IMG/VR virus record: IMGVR_UViG_3300021437_000011
Location: 28,247-92,246 of that record
DNA: 64,000 nt
DNA from: a virus
Direction: 5' to 3' (one strand)
The stretch's first letter is position 1. Each line of letters starts with the position of its first letter. Below, piece after piece: positions 1-8,873 of the stretch. The translations under genes and the position numbers were made by a program. The notes beneath the pieces are model-generated. The model was not told the DNA's origin, made no database searches, and saw only the letters and a program-made list of their open reading frames with translations.

Positions 1-980
1 ATGGCGGCGGCGTTGTCGACGAAAATGTTGGCGCTCGCTGGGTCTCCCGCCATGACGCCTCCGGCTGGAACGGGCGAAGCTTGAGTGGCTGGGGCTTGAT
101 CCGGCGTCGGCGCGGAGGGAACCATGGCGGAAACCGCTTTGAGGTGAGCCTTCAGCTCGACTTCAGCGGTCTGCAGGGCGACGGCGAGCTTGCCTGGGTC
201 CGTTGAGGCGATCGAAGAGGCGGTCTCCGGAAGCGCTTGCGATGACGTTTGAAGTGCGGTGGCCAGCGCGCCGACGGCGATTCCGAAGAGCGGGTTGCTC
301 GATTCAAGGGCGGGGACAAGGAGCGGCGCAACAACTCTGGCGAGCCCAAGAAGCGGAGACAGGTCGGACATGGATTTCCCTTTTTCGATATGAGCAAGCG
401 CTGGAGTAAGGGGGTGCGGGGGAACGACAACGCCGCAAAGCGCATGAGATTGAGCGCGAACGCCGTCTAAACGCTTTTGCCAGCCATGGCCGAACGTCGG
501 CCATAGAGCCTCCCCCGTCTTGGAGTTCCTGGCGACATGCAGGAAGGCCAAGCGAAAATTCAACATCTCATCGATCAGGGGGGATGGAGACGCCCCTTTG
601 GCGGCGGCTATGGTTTTTGGACCGCACGCCCCATCGACAGAGATAGCCTCATTCCCGCTTAATTGGTTGATCGCCTCTTGCAGCCAGCGGACCCCGCGGC
701 GATCTCCAGAGTTAACATCTCCGTCAAATAAGCAATTGGCGACGCCTTGATCCAGATCTCCGCATCTTGTGGCGTCCCAATACTCTATCTTGTATATTTC
801 CGTGGCCTCATCGTGTGAAATATTACGCACGGATTGGCGTGGGAGCCCTTTTCTGTCGCGGAATCGGTCGTATTCATCTTGAATCACGCCGAGGTTTGTT
901 GCGCCTCCCGCGTCATGAGGATTATCCCCAAAGCCTCCTTCCCACTCCAGAAGATGCTGTAAACTTATTTCAAAGCTCAT
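1..980 (-). CDS. GH108-type endolysin with hydrophobic C-terminal extension (partial)
   Basis: Peptidoglycan-degrading endolysin, cut by the left window edge; at least 326 codons. The start at 978-980 follows GGGAAAG. Residues 12-33 carry the GH108 signature (WEGGF, then DAGGATNLGV), making E14 the likely catalytic acid. Residues about 85-126 resemble the small peptidoglycan-binding domain usual in this family (DVNSGDRRGVRWLQ, then VDGACGPKT). The family is normally about 170-190 aa. Here an Ala/Leu-rich stretch (about 207-240) and a Pro/Ala-rich tail follow. An internal ATG at 369-371 (M204), preceded by AAAGGGAAATCC, could start a separate holin-like product. It is divergent from the structural operon. 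Lysozyme assignment is firm; the role of the extension is unknown. Confidence 0.88.
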   Translation of the reverse strand, partial: MSFEISLQHLLEWEGGFGDNPHDAGGATNLGVIQDEYDRFRDRKGLPRQSVRNISHDEATEIYKIEYWDATRCGDLDQGVANCLFDGDVNSGDRRGVRWLQEAINQLSGNEAISVDGACGPKTIAAAKGASPSPLIDEMLNFRLAFLHVARNSKTGEALWPTFGHGWQKRLDGVRAQSHALCGVVVPPHPLTPALAHIEKGKSMSDLSPLLGLARVVAPLLVPALESSNPLFGIAVGALATALQTSSQALPETASSIASTDPGKLAVALQTAEVELKAHLKAVSAMVPSAPTPDQAPATQASPVPAGGVMAGDPASANIFVDNAAA

Positions 981-1145
981 TTCTTTCCCAAACGAACAGT
1001 TTTCCGAACTTTATCTTTATAATAAAGGTCGGTAAAGGTCAAAATGCTTGAGTTTATAATTTGTCAATGATAATTTTCAAAAAAACCGCATACGTCTTGT
1101 AATGTTTCCTAAGCGGATTCTGTTCATGCAATGGAGAGCGAGCGT
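981..1145. promoter_or_regulatory. AT-rich divergent intergenic region between lysis and structural genes
   Basis: This 165 bp stretch separates the leftward endolysin gene from the rightward structural operon, so it should hold promoters for both. It is clearly more AT-rich than its flanks. No -35/-10 pair stands out well enough to assign. Confidence 0.4.
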
Positions 1146-1604
1146 ATGGCAAGAAACCCAGTCTGTTTAGCGGATCGTGTTGAAATGTACGTTCAACACC
1201 AGGATTCTTCAGCGAATATCCTCTCCGCAACGGCTACGGCTGCGACGTCACTTACAAGCTCAGATCAGACGAACACCGTCCAGAAGGGCGCTGTTTTCTA
1301 TGTAACCGTGACTTCCCTGACAGTTAACAGCGCCACACTCGGGATTAACGTGAACGGCAAGGATGCGGTGTCGGGCGCGTATTTCCCCGTGGGGCGCGTC
1401 TCCATCGATGGCGTCGTCGCCTCTGGGCTGTACACCGGCATCATCTATCCAGGGATTGGAACGGCCGGCCTCCCAGCTAACGCCAACGCCGCGAATGGCG
1501 TCCTCCCCGCTACTTTTCAAGTCCAGGCGAGTCTCACAATCACGACCACCGCCAGCATGAGCGGAACGCTGGGCGTAAGGATGGGCATGTCTAAGATTTT
1601 GTAG
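1146..1604 (+). CDS. hypothetical virion-associated protein, beta-rich
   Basis: 152 aa; family not recognised. Start taken at ATG 1146 because GGAGAGCGAG lies just upstream; an in-frame ATG at 1131 is the alternative. The body is rich in Thr, Ser, Val, Ala and Gly with alternating hydrophobic residues, as in beta-sandwich decoration or fibre proteins. There is no signal peptide or membrane segment. It is the first gene of the rightward late operon, just before three tiny basic proteins and TerL. Structural role is inferred from position and composition only. Confidence 0.6.
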   Translation: MARNPVCLADRVEMYVQHQDSSANILSATATAATSLTSSDQTNTVQKGAVFYVTVTSLTVNSATLGINVNGKDAVSGAYFPVGRVSIDGVVASGLYTGIIYPGIGTAGLPANANAANGVLPATFQVQASLTITTTASMSGTLGVRMGMSKIL

Positions 1605-1612
1605 GGAACACA

Positions 1613-1780
1613 ATGACTAAGCAGACAAAAAAGGCCGCGAAGGTCGCAAAGGTCATGCACGAATACAAGCATGGCGGGCTCCATAGCGGGTCAAAGCAGG
1701 GGCCAAAGGTCACGAGCAGGGAACAGGCGATCGCAATCGCGCTCAGCGAGGGGCGCAAAGCTGCGAAAGGCAAGAAATGA
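1613..1780 (+). CDS. small basic protein, DUF6496-like
   Basis: 55 aa, Lys/Ala-rich. The central pattern VMHEYKHGGLHSGSK followed by TSREQAIAIALSEGRKA matches the small phage and bacterial family I know as DUF6496, whose function is unknown. Its stop overlaps the start of the next gene (ATGA), showing translational coupling. It begins a run of three tiny basic proteins directly before TerL, a place where nucleic-acid-binding or packaging accessory proteins would fit. That role is inference. Confidence 0.7.
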   Translation: MTKQTKKAAKVAKVMHEYKHGGLHSGSKQGPKVTSREQAIAIALSEGRKAAKGKK

Positions 1781-1956
1781 AAAGCCATGACAAGACGCAC
1801 GCCTATCCAGGCGGCTACTCGCCCATTGCGGGTGAAGAGAATGTCCACGGGAAACCAGGCATGAAGCAAGGGACAACGAAAGCCGTAAAGGCCAACAAGG
1901 CCGCCGAGAAGAAGGCCAGCGCGACGACGCCGAAACGCAAGGGCAGGGGGCGGTGA
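1777..1956 (+). CDS. small basic protein before terminase
   Basis: 59 aa with a very basic Lys/Arg/Ala-rich C-terminal half (KKASATTPKRKGRGR). It overlaps its upstream neighbour by ATGA, and its stop overlaps the next start by one base. The N-terminal half (HAYPGGYSPIAGEENVHGKP) resembles nothing I know. The basic tail suggests nucleic acid binding. Not recognised. Confidence 0.6.
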   Translation: MKSHDKTHAYPGGYSPIAGEENVHGKPGMKQGTTKAVKANKAAEKKASATTPKRKGRGR

Positions 1957-2075
1957 TGGCGAAAAAAGACCCAGAGTTCAAGGCTGTTCAGAAAAAGGGC
2001 TCTACCGACAAGGGCGTCAAGATCGCGCCAAAGGCCCCGAAGTCTCCGCCGAAGACGCCGAAAGGCAAGTGCTGA
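1956..2075 (+). CDS. tiny Lys/Pro-rich protein
   Basis: 39 aa, strongly basic (APKAPKSPPKTPKGKC). Its start overlaps the preceding stop (TGATG), and TerL starts three bases after its stop. The coupled arrangement supports real translation. Function unknown; basic composition and position suggest a DNA-associated or packaging accessory protein. Confidence 0.5.
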   Translation: MAKKDPEFKAVQKKGSTDKGVKIAPKAPKSPPKTPKGKC

Positions 2076-2078
2076 CGC

Positions 2079-4730
2079 ATGACTTCGGTCAAAACCAAAA
2101 CTGTATGGTCTCCCCAGCCTGGGCCTCAGACGACGCTTCTGAGATGCCCAGTATTTGAAGTTTTGTATGGTGGCGCTCGTGGTGGGGGCAAAGCCGTTCT
2201 ATATAAAGAACGGATTTTAACGCCATTTGGATGGAAGGACTTCCATGGTCTGGAAGTGGGGTCAAGCATATGTTCGACAGAAGGAACAGTCCAAAAGGTA
2301 ATTGGGGTTTATCCACAAGGGAAACGCCCTGTATACAAACTAGTATGGAGCGATGGTTCGGAGACAATCTGCGATGAGAACCATATCTGGCTCGCTTGGC
2401 TGAGCAATCAGTCCAGAAAAGCTGTGGGGTCTCGCTTGAGCGGAGAAGAGTCCGCCAAAAAATGGACAACAAAGCAGATCGCTGCCCATTACGAGAAGAC
2501 GCAGAAGACTAGGCGGCGGATTGGCATTCCCATTATCAAGAAGCCAGTTGTCTTTACAGTTCAAGGTGAAGCTCAAGGCCCAGGGAAACACATATCGAGA
2601 GTCATACCTCCGTATGCGCTTGGCGTCCTTCTTGGCGACGGTTGTATAACAGGAAAGAGCGTTTCGTTCTGCAAACCTGACAGGGAAATCGCCGAAAAAG
2701 TACAAGATCAGATCTTCAAAGCATTTGGCGAGTCGGCTGTGTTGAGGGAGAGTAGGGACCTGACCCATACTCCAGTGTGGTTCATCCCCTCAAAAATAAT
2801 GATTCCTCACCTTGAGGACCTGGGCCTCATGGGGCTCTACTCCTATGAAAAGTTCATTCCCCGTATTTACCTGTTCGCTCCGGAAGAAGACCGTTGGGAG
2901 CTTCTTCGCGGCCTCATGGACACTGATGGATGGGTCGAGGATGACGGAGATTGCTACTATTGCTCGACATCTGAGCAGCTCATAGAGGATGCGCGCCATC
3001 TCGCCAGATCAATGGGCGCTATTGTCACCCTCAGGGGAAAGACACCCCACTACACCTATAAGGGCGGGCGTCGCGAAGGGCGTCCGGCGCAAACGATCCG
3101 CATCAAGATGCGCGATCCTGAGCGCATGTTTAGCCTCCCTCGTAAGGCCGATCGCTGCTGCGGAAAAATCCCGCAAAGCATGGCGATCTGGCTCGAAAGC
3201 ATTGAACCAGCCGGTGAAGAGGAGACGGTTTGCATTGCTGTTTCTCACCCTAACTCTTTGTATATCATAGATAATTTCATCGTCACTCACAACACCGACG
3301 CAATGCTCGGGGACTTTGTGAAGCACGCCGGGCAATACGGAGAAGATGCGATAGGGCTGTGTGTTAGACGCGAACGCACCCAGTTAAAGGAGATGATAGA
3401 GAGGTCGCGACAAATATATGGACCAATAGGAGCAAAATATTCAAGCCAAGATAAACAGTGGAGATTTCCAGATGGCGCACGTTTAACTTTCGCTTATCTT
3501 GAAAACGACGCAGATGCTGAAGCATACCAAGGGTGGAATACAACTCGTGTCTACGTAGAGGAAATGGGAAACTTTCCTCGTCCTGAGCCTATATTCAAAC
3601 TCATGGCCACGCTTCGTTCTGGGAATCCCGACGTCAGAGTCGGTTTCCGCGCAACCGCGAATCCAGGCGGGCCAGGTCATCTGTGGATTCGCGCGCGCTA
3701 TATTGATCCAGCGCCCCGCGGTCTCAAAATCCTGACCGACAAGTTTATCAACCCCTTCACCAAGGAAGAGAAGGGTATCGAGAGAGTTTATATCCCTTCT
3801 AAAGTAACGGATAATCGTTTCTGCAACAATACCGATTACATTGCGCGCCTCCAGCTTGCCGCTGGGACGAAGCTCTTGCAGGCGTGGCTGCATGGCGACT
3901 GGGACTTGATTGAGGGGGCCTTCTTCTCCGAGTGGGACGATTCCAAGCACATCATCAAGCCATTCGCGATCCCCACCAACTGGACGCGTTTCGTCTCGGC
4001 GGACTGGGGCTCGGCCGCGCCATTCTCAATCGGCTGGTGGGCGGTTGTTTCGGACGACTACGAGGACATCTTCGGCCCCAGGGCTCATGATGACGGCCAA
4101 GCCGCATATGCAGGAGGGCTTCCGCGCGGCGCGATCGTCCGTTATCGGGAGTGGTATGGCTCGCCAAATCACAACAATGTTGGCCTGAAGCTTTACGCCG
4201 AACAGGTTGCGGCCGGAATTGTCGAGCGCGAGCGCGATGAGCCGCGCAATCACGGCGGCGCAGCACGAATCGCCTACCGCGTCATAGACCCCGACGCCTG
4301 CCGCGAAAAAGGGGGGCCTTCCATTGCTGAACGCATGAGCTGGGCGCCGCATCGTATTTTCTGGCGTCCGGCCGACAACGCCCGCGTCGGCCGACGCGGA
4401 GCAATGGGGGGATGGGACGCTGTTCGAGCTAGGCTCAAGGGCGAGGATGGCGTCCCCATGCTCTACATCTTCGACAATTGCATTGACCTCATCCGGTGTC
4501 TGCCGGTGGCGCAGCATGATCCAGACAATATGGAAGATATTGACGATTGCGAAGATCACGCGATTGACGACCTGCGCTATGCGTGCATGAGCAGGCCATA
4601 TGTCGCGACTGCTGATAAAGAGAAAAAAGACAAATACTTTACAATTGGTCCGGAAAGCAAAGTAACTCTTAATGATATACTTGAACAGTATGACCACAGG
4701 ACGCCAAAATCATATGAAAGAATACGCTGA
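2079..4730 (+). CDS. terL: terminase large subunit interrupted by an intein
   Basis: DNA-packaging motor ATPase and nuclease. The 883-aa precursor has extein residues 1-38 and 406-883, joining to a 516-aa TerL. Walker A GGARGGGK (31-38) is split from its next residue T406 by the intein, so splicing should be needed for ATPase activity. Walker B is VYVEEMGNF. The C-terminal RNase H-like nuclease has D642 (SADWGSA) and a late acidic patch (DDCEDHAIDDLRYA). A 516-aa product is a normal size for phage TerL. The stop shares one base with the portal start. TerS lies at the other end of the window, on the opposite strand. Confidence 0.95.
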   Translation: MTSVKTKTVWSPQPGPQTTLLRCPVFEVLYGGARGGGKAVLYKERILTPFGWKDFHGLEVGSSICSTEGTVQKVIGVYPQGKRPVYKLVWSDGSETICDENHIWLAWLSNQSRKAVGSRLSGEESAKKWTTKQIAAHYEKTQKTRRRIGIPIIKKPVVFTVQGEAQGPGKHISRVIPPYALGVLLGDGCITGKSVSFCKPDREIAEKVQDQIFKAFGESAVLRESRDLTHTPVWFIPSKIMIPHLEDLGLMGLYSYEKFIPRIYLFAPEEDRWELLRGLMDTDGWVEDDGDCYYCSTSEQLIEDARHLARSMGAIVTLRGKTPHYTYKGGRREGRPAQTIRIKMRDPERMFSLPRKADRCCGKIPQSMAIWLESIEPAGEEETVCIAVSHPNSLYIIDNFIVTHNTDAMLGDFVKHAGQYGEDAIGLCVRRERTQLKEMIERSRQIYGPIGAKYSSQDKQWRFPDGARLTFAYLENDADAEAYQGWNTTRVYVEEMGNFPRPEPIFKLMATLRSGNPDVRVGFRATANPGGPGHLWIRARYIDPAPRGLKILTDKFINPFTKEEKGIERVYIPSKVTDNRFCNNTDYIARLQLAAGTKLLQAWLHGDWDLIEGAFFSEWDDSKHIIKPFAIPTNWTRFVSADWGSAAPFSIGWWAVVSDDYEDIFGPRAHDDGQAAYAGGLPRGAIVRYREWYGSPNHNNVGLKLYAEQVAAGIVERERDEPRNHGGAARIAYRVIDPDACREKGGPSIAERMSWAPHRIFWRPADNARVGRRGAMGGWDAVRARLKGEDGVPMLYIFDNCIDLIRCLPVAQHDPDNMEDIDDCEDHAIDDLRYACMSRPYVATADKEKKDKYFTIGPESKVTLNDILEQYDHRTPKSYERIR
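2193..3293 (+). mobile_element. class 3-like intein with LAGLIDADG homing endonuclease
   Basis: 367 aa (precursor residues 39-405) inserted between K38 and T406 of TerL. It begins with Ala instead of Cys or Ser and ends FIVTHN, followed by Thr. Two LAGLIDADG-type motifs are visible (LGVLLGDGC at about 181; LLRGLMDTDGW at about 275), so an endonuclease domain is present. NHIW (W104, two residues after H102), TVCIAV (C385) and THN (T403) match the W-C-T triplet of class 3 inteins, in which the block F cysteine is the first nucleophile. The Ala start agrees. Splicing activity is inferred. Confidence 0.88.
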
Positions 4731-7450
4731 TGGTCATGACCTGTGAAGAGATACTTGATGATTTTGATGTTTCGCGCAGGCTCGCGGCCTACTGGAAGTC
4801 TCAGATCCAGTCTGTCGACGAAGCCAATTCGCGCTGGCACAAGCGCGGCGACAAGATCATCAAGCGCTATAAAGACGAACGCGACCAAGCCGCAGAGGAA
4901 GGCAATCGCCGCCTCAACATGCTGTGGTCCAATGTGCAGATACTCCAGCCAGCCATCTATGGACGTCGGCCACAGCCCATCGCCGAACGCCGGTTTCTGG
5001 ACCCGGACCCGGTTGGCCGCCTGAGCGCCCAGATGATGGAGCGAGCCCTCAGAAATGAGATAGAAGAGAACGGCTACCACGCAGCGATGAAACGCTCCGT
5101 TCAGGATTACCTGCTCCCAGGGCGGGGCCAATGCTGGATTCGCTATGAGCCTGAGATCGGCCCTGGCTTGTCTCTGACGCCGTCCTCTCCTCTCGACATG
5201 CGCGACGCTCAAGGAGTGATCGCCGAGGACGAAGGCGAAGGCGAGGAAGATGAAAAAACCGAAAAGCTCGAAGAGACCGGAGAGCAGATCTTATCGGAAA
5301 GTTGCCCTGTAGATTATGTCCAGTGGAAAGACTTCTACATGTTTCCTGCCCGAGCCAGGACATGGTCTGAAGTAACAGCTATCGCAAAGAAGGTATATCT
5401 ATCAAAGACAGAGTGTATTGAAAGATTTGGAGAAAGTGTAGGCAAAGATATTAAGCCTGATGCTTCAATTTCTGTTGCTGAACGCCAAGAAAACCTTTCA
5501 ATTACTACATTGCATGACCAGAATGAGCGCAAGAGGATCGTTCATGAGATTTGGAACAAGGCTGATCGGCGTGTTTACTGGGTTTCTACTGGTTATGATT
5601 ACCTATGTGATCTTGTTGACGATCCTCTTGAATTAAGGGCGTTCTTTCCATGTCCTGAGCCATTAAGCGCAACTCTGACGAATGACAGTCTTATCCCTGT
5701 CCCTGACTACATCGAGTATCAGGATCAAGCGCTCCAAATTGATGAGCTTACACAACGCATCGCCTTGTTAACGAAGGCGTGCAAGGTCGCAGGCGTTTAT
5801 GACGCCGCGAATCGGCCCTTGAAGCGACTGCTCGATGAGAGCGTAGAGAATGAGCTGATCCCCGTTGATGACTGGGTGCGCTATGGGGATAAAGGCGGCG
5901 TCGCCGGCGCAATTTCCTTTTTGCCCTTAAAGGAGGTCATGGAGACGATCGATGTCCTGATGAGCGTAAAGGAGAAGATGCTCCAGGATCTTGACCGGGT
6001 GACGGGCATTTCTGACGTGCTACGCGGGACCACCGACGGCCGCGAGACTATGGGCGGAACGCGCCTTAAAACAAACAACGCAGGCACGCGCATTGATGAG
6101 CGGCGCAATGAAGTCGCCAGGTTCGCCCGCGACATCGTCCGGCTGATCGCCGAGGTCATCGGAAAACACTTTTCGGCGAAGAGCATTATTGAGATCTCCG
6201 GGGTTCTCTATGAAGAAGAGTTCTCTCCAATCCAGAAAATACAAGAGCTTATATCCGAAATGGCGTCACAGGGCGGCCCTGGAGACGGGATGGTGGGGGG
6301 GCAGCCCCCCCAGTCGGCATTGCCGCCTCCAGGGGGCGCTCCCATCGCGCCCCCTGCGCCGGGCGCCGCTCCGCCATCAAGCCTAATGATGGCCGGAGCG
6401 CTCACGGGGCCAGGGGCTCCGGCCGCTCCGCCCCAAGCGCCCCAGCAACCCGCTCCGCCGTCTCCGCTCGCCGCGATCATGGAGCTGCAGCACCCCATTG
6501 AGGCGTTGCTATCCAGGTTGGGAAAGGCTCTTTCCCTGCTCCGGAGAGACATTCCGCGCGGCTACCGCATCGACATCGAAATCGACTCCACGATCTCTGG
6601 AGACGCGCAGGAGGAGCGCGCCGACTCCGTGGAGTTCCTTGGTTCCGTCACCAAATTTATCGAGACCGCCGGCATGATCGGCGCGCAACAGCCGGCCATG
6701 ATCCCGCTTCTTGGGAAAATGCTCCAGTTCGGGGTTCGCAAGTTCCGCACGGGGCGCGACCTGGAGAGCGCCATCGATGATTTCTGCGATCAGGCTGAGA
6801 AAAAAGCTAAGGCGTTGGCCGCCAACCCACAGGCAAAAGGCCCTAGCCCTGAAGAGCTGAAAATGCAGGCCGACGTGGCAAGGCATCAGGCTGAAATCGC
6901 CAAGAGTCAGTTGGAGGCCCAAGCCGCCGCCGCGAACGACCAGCGCGATCGCGAGAGGATGGCGATGGAGCATCAGGCGCGACTCCAACAGATGAAGATG
7001 GAAATGGAGCAAAAGCGCGAGGAGCATCAGATGCGCCTTCAGGAGATTCAGGCCGCAAAGATCGCCAAGGAAATTGCTCATCATCAAGACATTCAGCGCG
7101 CGGCCGATCCCACATCGCAAAACATTGAGGTGATCAAAGCGCATTCGACGGCGGCCAAGGCGCAGGCAGAAATTGCCAAGGCGCAGCTCGAAGCGCAGAC
7201 GGCTGAGAAAACACATCATCTTGACCGCGAACGCGCTCAAGCCGAGCACGAGAACCGTCTCCAGGAAATGCAGATGGCGCGTGAGCTCAAGCTGGCGGAG
7301 CACCAGGCCAAGCTCACTCATTTGCACCATGAGAGGTTGAGCGCGCATGAAGATCACATGTTCAAGATCGATCACCTTGACCACCAGCGCGCGGTGTTGC
7401 GCGAGAAAGCCGCCGCCGACCGCCGAGCGGCTAAACAAACGGTGGCGTGA
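4730..7450 (+). CDS. phage portal protein with long coiled-coil C-terminus
   Basis: 906 aa; forms the dodecameric DNA channel at the capsid vertex. The N-terminal region with a charged helix and PAIYGRRPQP, and the central DRVTGISDVLRGTTDGRETMGG, resemble large podovirus-type portals. Position directly after TerL supports this. Residues about 495-560 are a Pro/Gly/Ala-rich linker. Residues about 680-906 are a long Gln/Glu/Lys/Ala coiled coil with two similar blocks (AEIAKSQLEAQ and AEIAKAQLEAQ), longer than in most portals and perhaps a barrel or internal extension. ATG 4730 overlaps the TerL stop; a second ATG lies at 4736. Confidence 0.87.
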   Translation: MVMTCEEILDDFDVSRRLAAYWKSQIQSVDEANSRWHKRGDKIIKRYKDERDQAAEEGNRRLNMLWSNVQILQPAIYGRRPQPIAERRFLDPDPVGRLSAQMMERALRNEIEENGYHAAMKRSVQDYLLPGRGQCWIRYEPEIGPGLSLTPSSPLDMRDAQGVIAEDEGEGEEDEKTEKLEETGEQILSESCPVDYVQWKDFYMFPARARTWSEVTAIAKKVYLSKTECIERFGESVGKDIKPDASISVAERQENLSITTLHDQNERKRIVHEIWNKADRRVYWVSTGYDYLCDLVDDPLELRAFFPCPEPLSATLTNDSLIPVPDYIEYQDQALQIDELTQRIALLTKACKVAGVYDAANRPLKRLLDESVENELIPVDDWVRYGDKGGVAGAISFLPLKEVMETIDVLMSVKEKMLQDLDRVTGISDVLRGTTDGRETMGGTRLKTNNAGTRIDERRNEVARFARDIVRLIAEVIGKHFSAKSIIEISGVLYEEEFSPIQKIQELISEMASQGGPGDGMVGGQPPQSALPPPGGAPIAPPAPGAAPPSSLMMAGALTGPGAPAAPPQAPQQPAPPSPLAAIMELQHPIEALLSRLGKALSLLRRDIPRGYRIDIEIDSTISGDAQEERADSVEFLGSVTKFIETAGMIGAQQPAMIPLLGKMLQFGVRKFRTGRDLESAIDDFCDQAEKKAKALAANPQAKGPSPEELKMQADVARHQAEIAKSQLEAQAAAANDQRDRERMAMEHQARLQQMKMEMEQKREEHQMRLQEIQAAKIAKEIAHHQDIQRAADPTSQNIEVIKAHSTAAKAQAEIAKAQLEAQTAEKTHHLDRERAQAEHENRLQEMQMARELKLAEHQAKLTHLHHERLSAHEDHMFKIDHLDHQRAVLREKAAADRRAAKQTVA

Positions 7451-8238
7451 TGCGGGTTGCTCTTTGGGCCGTCAACCTCGCGCCGGCCGTCCCAAGCTTG
7501 GCGGCGTGGCTCGAAATAGTCAGATCTCGCGTTGACGAAGCTGTACGGGTCGGCGCGGAAATTCTGATCATGCCCGAATATGCGTGCATGGCTTGGCTCG
7601 ACCACAAACCGCGCGACTGCGACGCGTCGCATGAAATCGCATGGATGGGCGAGCAGGCTCCCAAGGTCATGGGAGAAATCAAGGACATGGCGGCGGCTCG
7701 GCGCATCGCAGTTTTGCCTGGGACGTGGCCTGCTCCTGGCCGCCATGAGGGGTGGGTCAACCGGGCCTGTCTGATGCTTCCCGATGGCCGGAGCCTGATT
7801 CAGGACAAGCTCCATCCCATTCCGACGGAGCGTGATCACGATGGCTGGATGATTGAGCCTGGAGAGGACTTCAACGTTATCACTTGGCGAGGAGTTCGCA
7901 TCGCAATCATGATTTGCCATGACGTGCAATCAGTTGAGCTCGCGAAGCGCGCGGCGTTTATCGGAATAGACCTCGTGCTTGTCCCCACTATGACGGAGCA
8001 CGAGAAGGGACTAATGGGCCACAAGGCGATATTCGCGGCGGCAAAAACTCATGCTGAAAAATATAAAAGATCGGTATGCGCCGTTGGGGCTATTGGGACT
8101 CAGGTATTGCTTGATCGCCATGAACCCAATATTGGCGGAGCTGCTGTATACAAATGGAAAAGCGTTATCGCTAATATTGGCCCTTCATCAAATAGCGCTA
8201 ACACATTCGGGCCTATGATTATAGGGAATATTTCATGA
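7450..8238 (+). CDS. nitrilase-superfamily carbon-nitrogen hydrolase
   Basis: 262 aa, the usual length for this superfamily, which hydrolyses or transfers amides and nitriles through a Glu-Lys-Cys triad. The triad is visible: E43 (MPEY), K120 (QDKLHP) and C156 (IMICHD). The fold pattern (early GAEILIMPEY, later IDLVLVPT and GGAAVY) is complete, so the enzyme looks active. ATG 7450 overlaps the portal stop. Lying between portal and scaffold, it is translated with virion genes. The substrate cannot be read from sequence; amide chemistry on a small metabolite, a sugar or a virion protein is all possible. Confidence 0.85.
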   Translation: MRVALWAVNLAPAVPSLAAWLEIVRSRVDEAVRVGAEILIMPEYACMAWLDHKPRDCDASHEIAWMGEQAPKVMGEIKDMAAARRIAVLPGTWPAPGRHEGWVNRACLMLPDGRSLIQDKLHPIPTERDHDGWMIEPGEDFNVITWRGVRIAIMICHDVQSVELAKRAAFIGIDLVLVPTMTEHEKGLMGHKAIFAAAKTHAEKYKRSVCAVGAIGTQVLLDRHEPNIGGAAVYKWKSVIANIGPSSNSANTFGPMIIGNIS

Positions 8239-8268
8239 TAAATGCTTCGAAGCTGATTGGGGACCGAC

Positions 8269-8871
8269 GTGGTTAATTATTTACTGAGCCCTGACTATTT
8301 CATTATGACCGAACTCGGTCATAGACTTACTGACGGCGCGGGAAGCGCAATCCTTATCTATGACATTCCCGCGGCTCTTTTGGATGATGATGACGCAAAC
8401 ATAGTCCGGAAGCCCTCACGCCCCAAGATTAGGCCGGACTATTCCATTTACAACAATCCAGGACCACGGAAACAACCCGAAGCGCTTGCTGATGGAGAGA
8501 TCGGAGAGGGGTGGCCTGAGATTGAGTCTCTCAGCGGCCCCGAACTCGCTGAGGCCCCAGAACCGCCTCCAAGCGAAACGCTCCACTCACAGCCGGTCAA
8601 TGTGGCGGCGCTTTTGCCAGCAGAGCATCTTAATCTTCTCGCAAAATCGTGGGCGCACGCCGTTTATCAGCCAAAAGTAGAGCCAATTTTCCAGTTGCCG
8701 CCCCAGCGGGTGAACCAGCACGCCGACAGCGCATTTTCCTCAATTGTTCACATGGCGCTGAATGCTCCGAAACGGGAAACTTTTCAACCGTGGACGTTGA
8801 GAGGCGCTCTCTGGGCGCATGAATGGGGAAAAATCGTGGGACATGTGAAAAAGTCAGGGAGGCGGAAATAG
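8269..8871 (+). CDS. hypothetical protein of the head operon
   Basis: 200 aa from GTG 8269, chosen for TTGGGGA upstream; TTG 8257 would add four residues. The N-terminal part (VNYLLSPDYFIM, GSAILIYDIP) is folded-looking. The middle is a Pro/Glu-rich linker (PELAEAPEPPPSE), and the end is basic (GHVKKSGRRK). No known domain recognised. It lies between the nitrilase-like gene and a small gene preceding the scaffold, so a head-assembly role is possible. Confidence 0.6.
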   Translation: MVNYLLSPDYFIMTELGHRLTDGAGSAILIYDIPAALLDDDDANIVRKPSRPKIRPDYSIYNNPGPRKQPEALADGEIGEGWPEIESLSGPELAEAPEPPPSETLHSQPVNVAALLPAEHLNLLAKSWAHAVYQPKVEPIFQLPPQRVNQHADSAFSSIVHMALNAPKRETFQPWTLRGALWAHEWGKIVGHVKKSGRRK

Positions 8872-8873
8872 CA

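Noticed and set aside
6509-7438. 309-codon leftward open frame opposite the portal coiled coil
   Set aside because: Leu/His/Arg repeats mirror the Gln/Glu/Lys coiled coil of the portal; a shadow of that low-complexity region.
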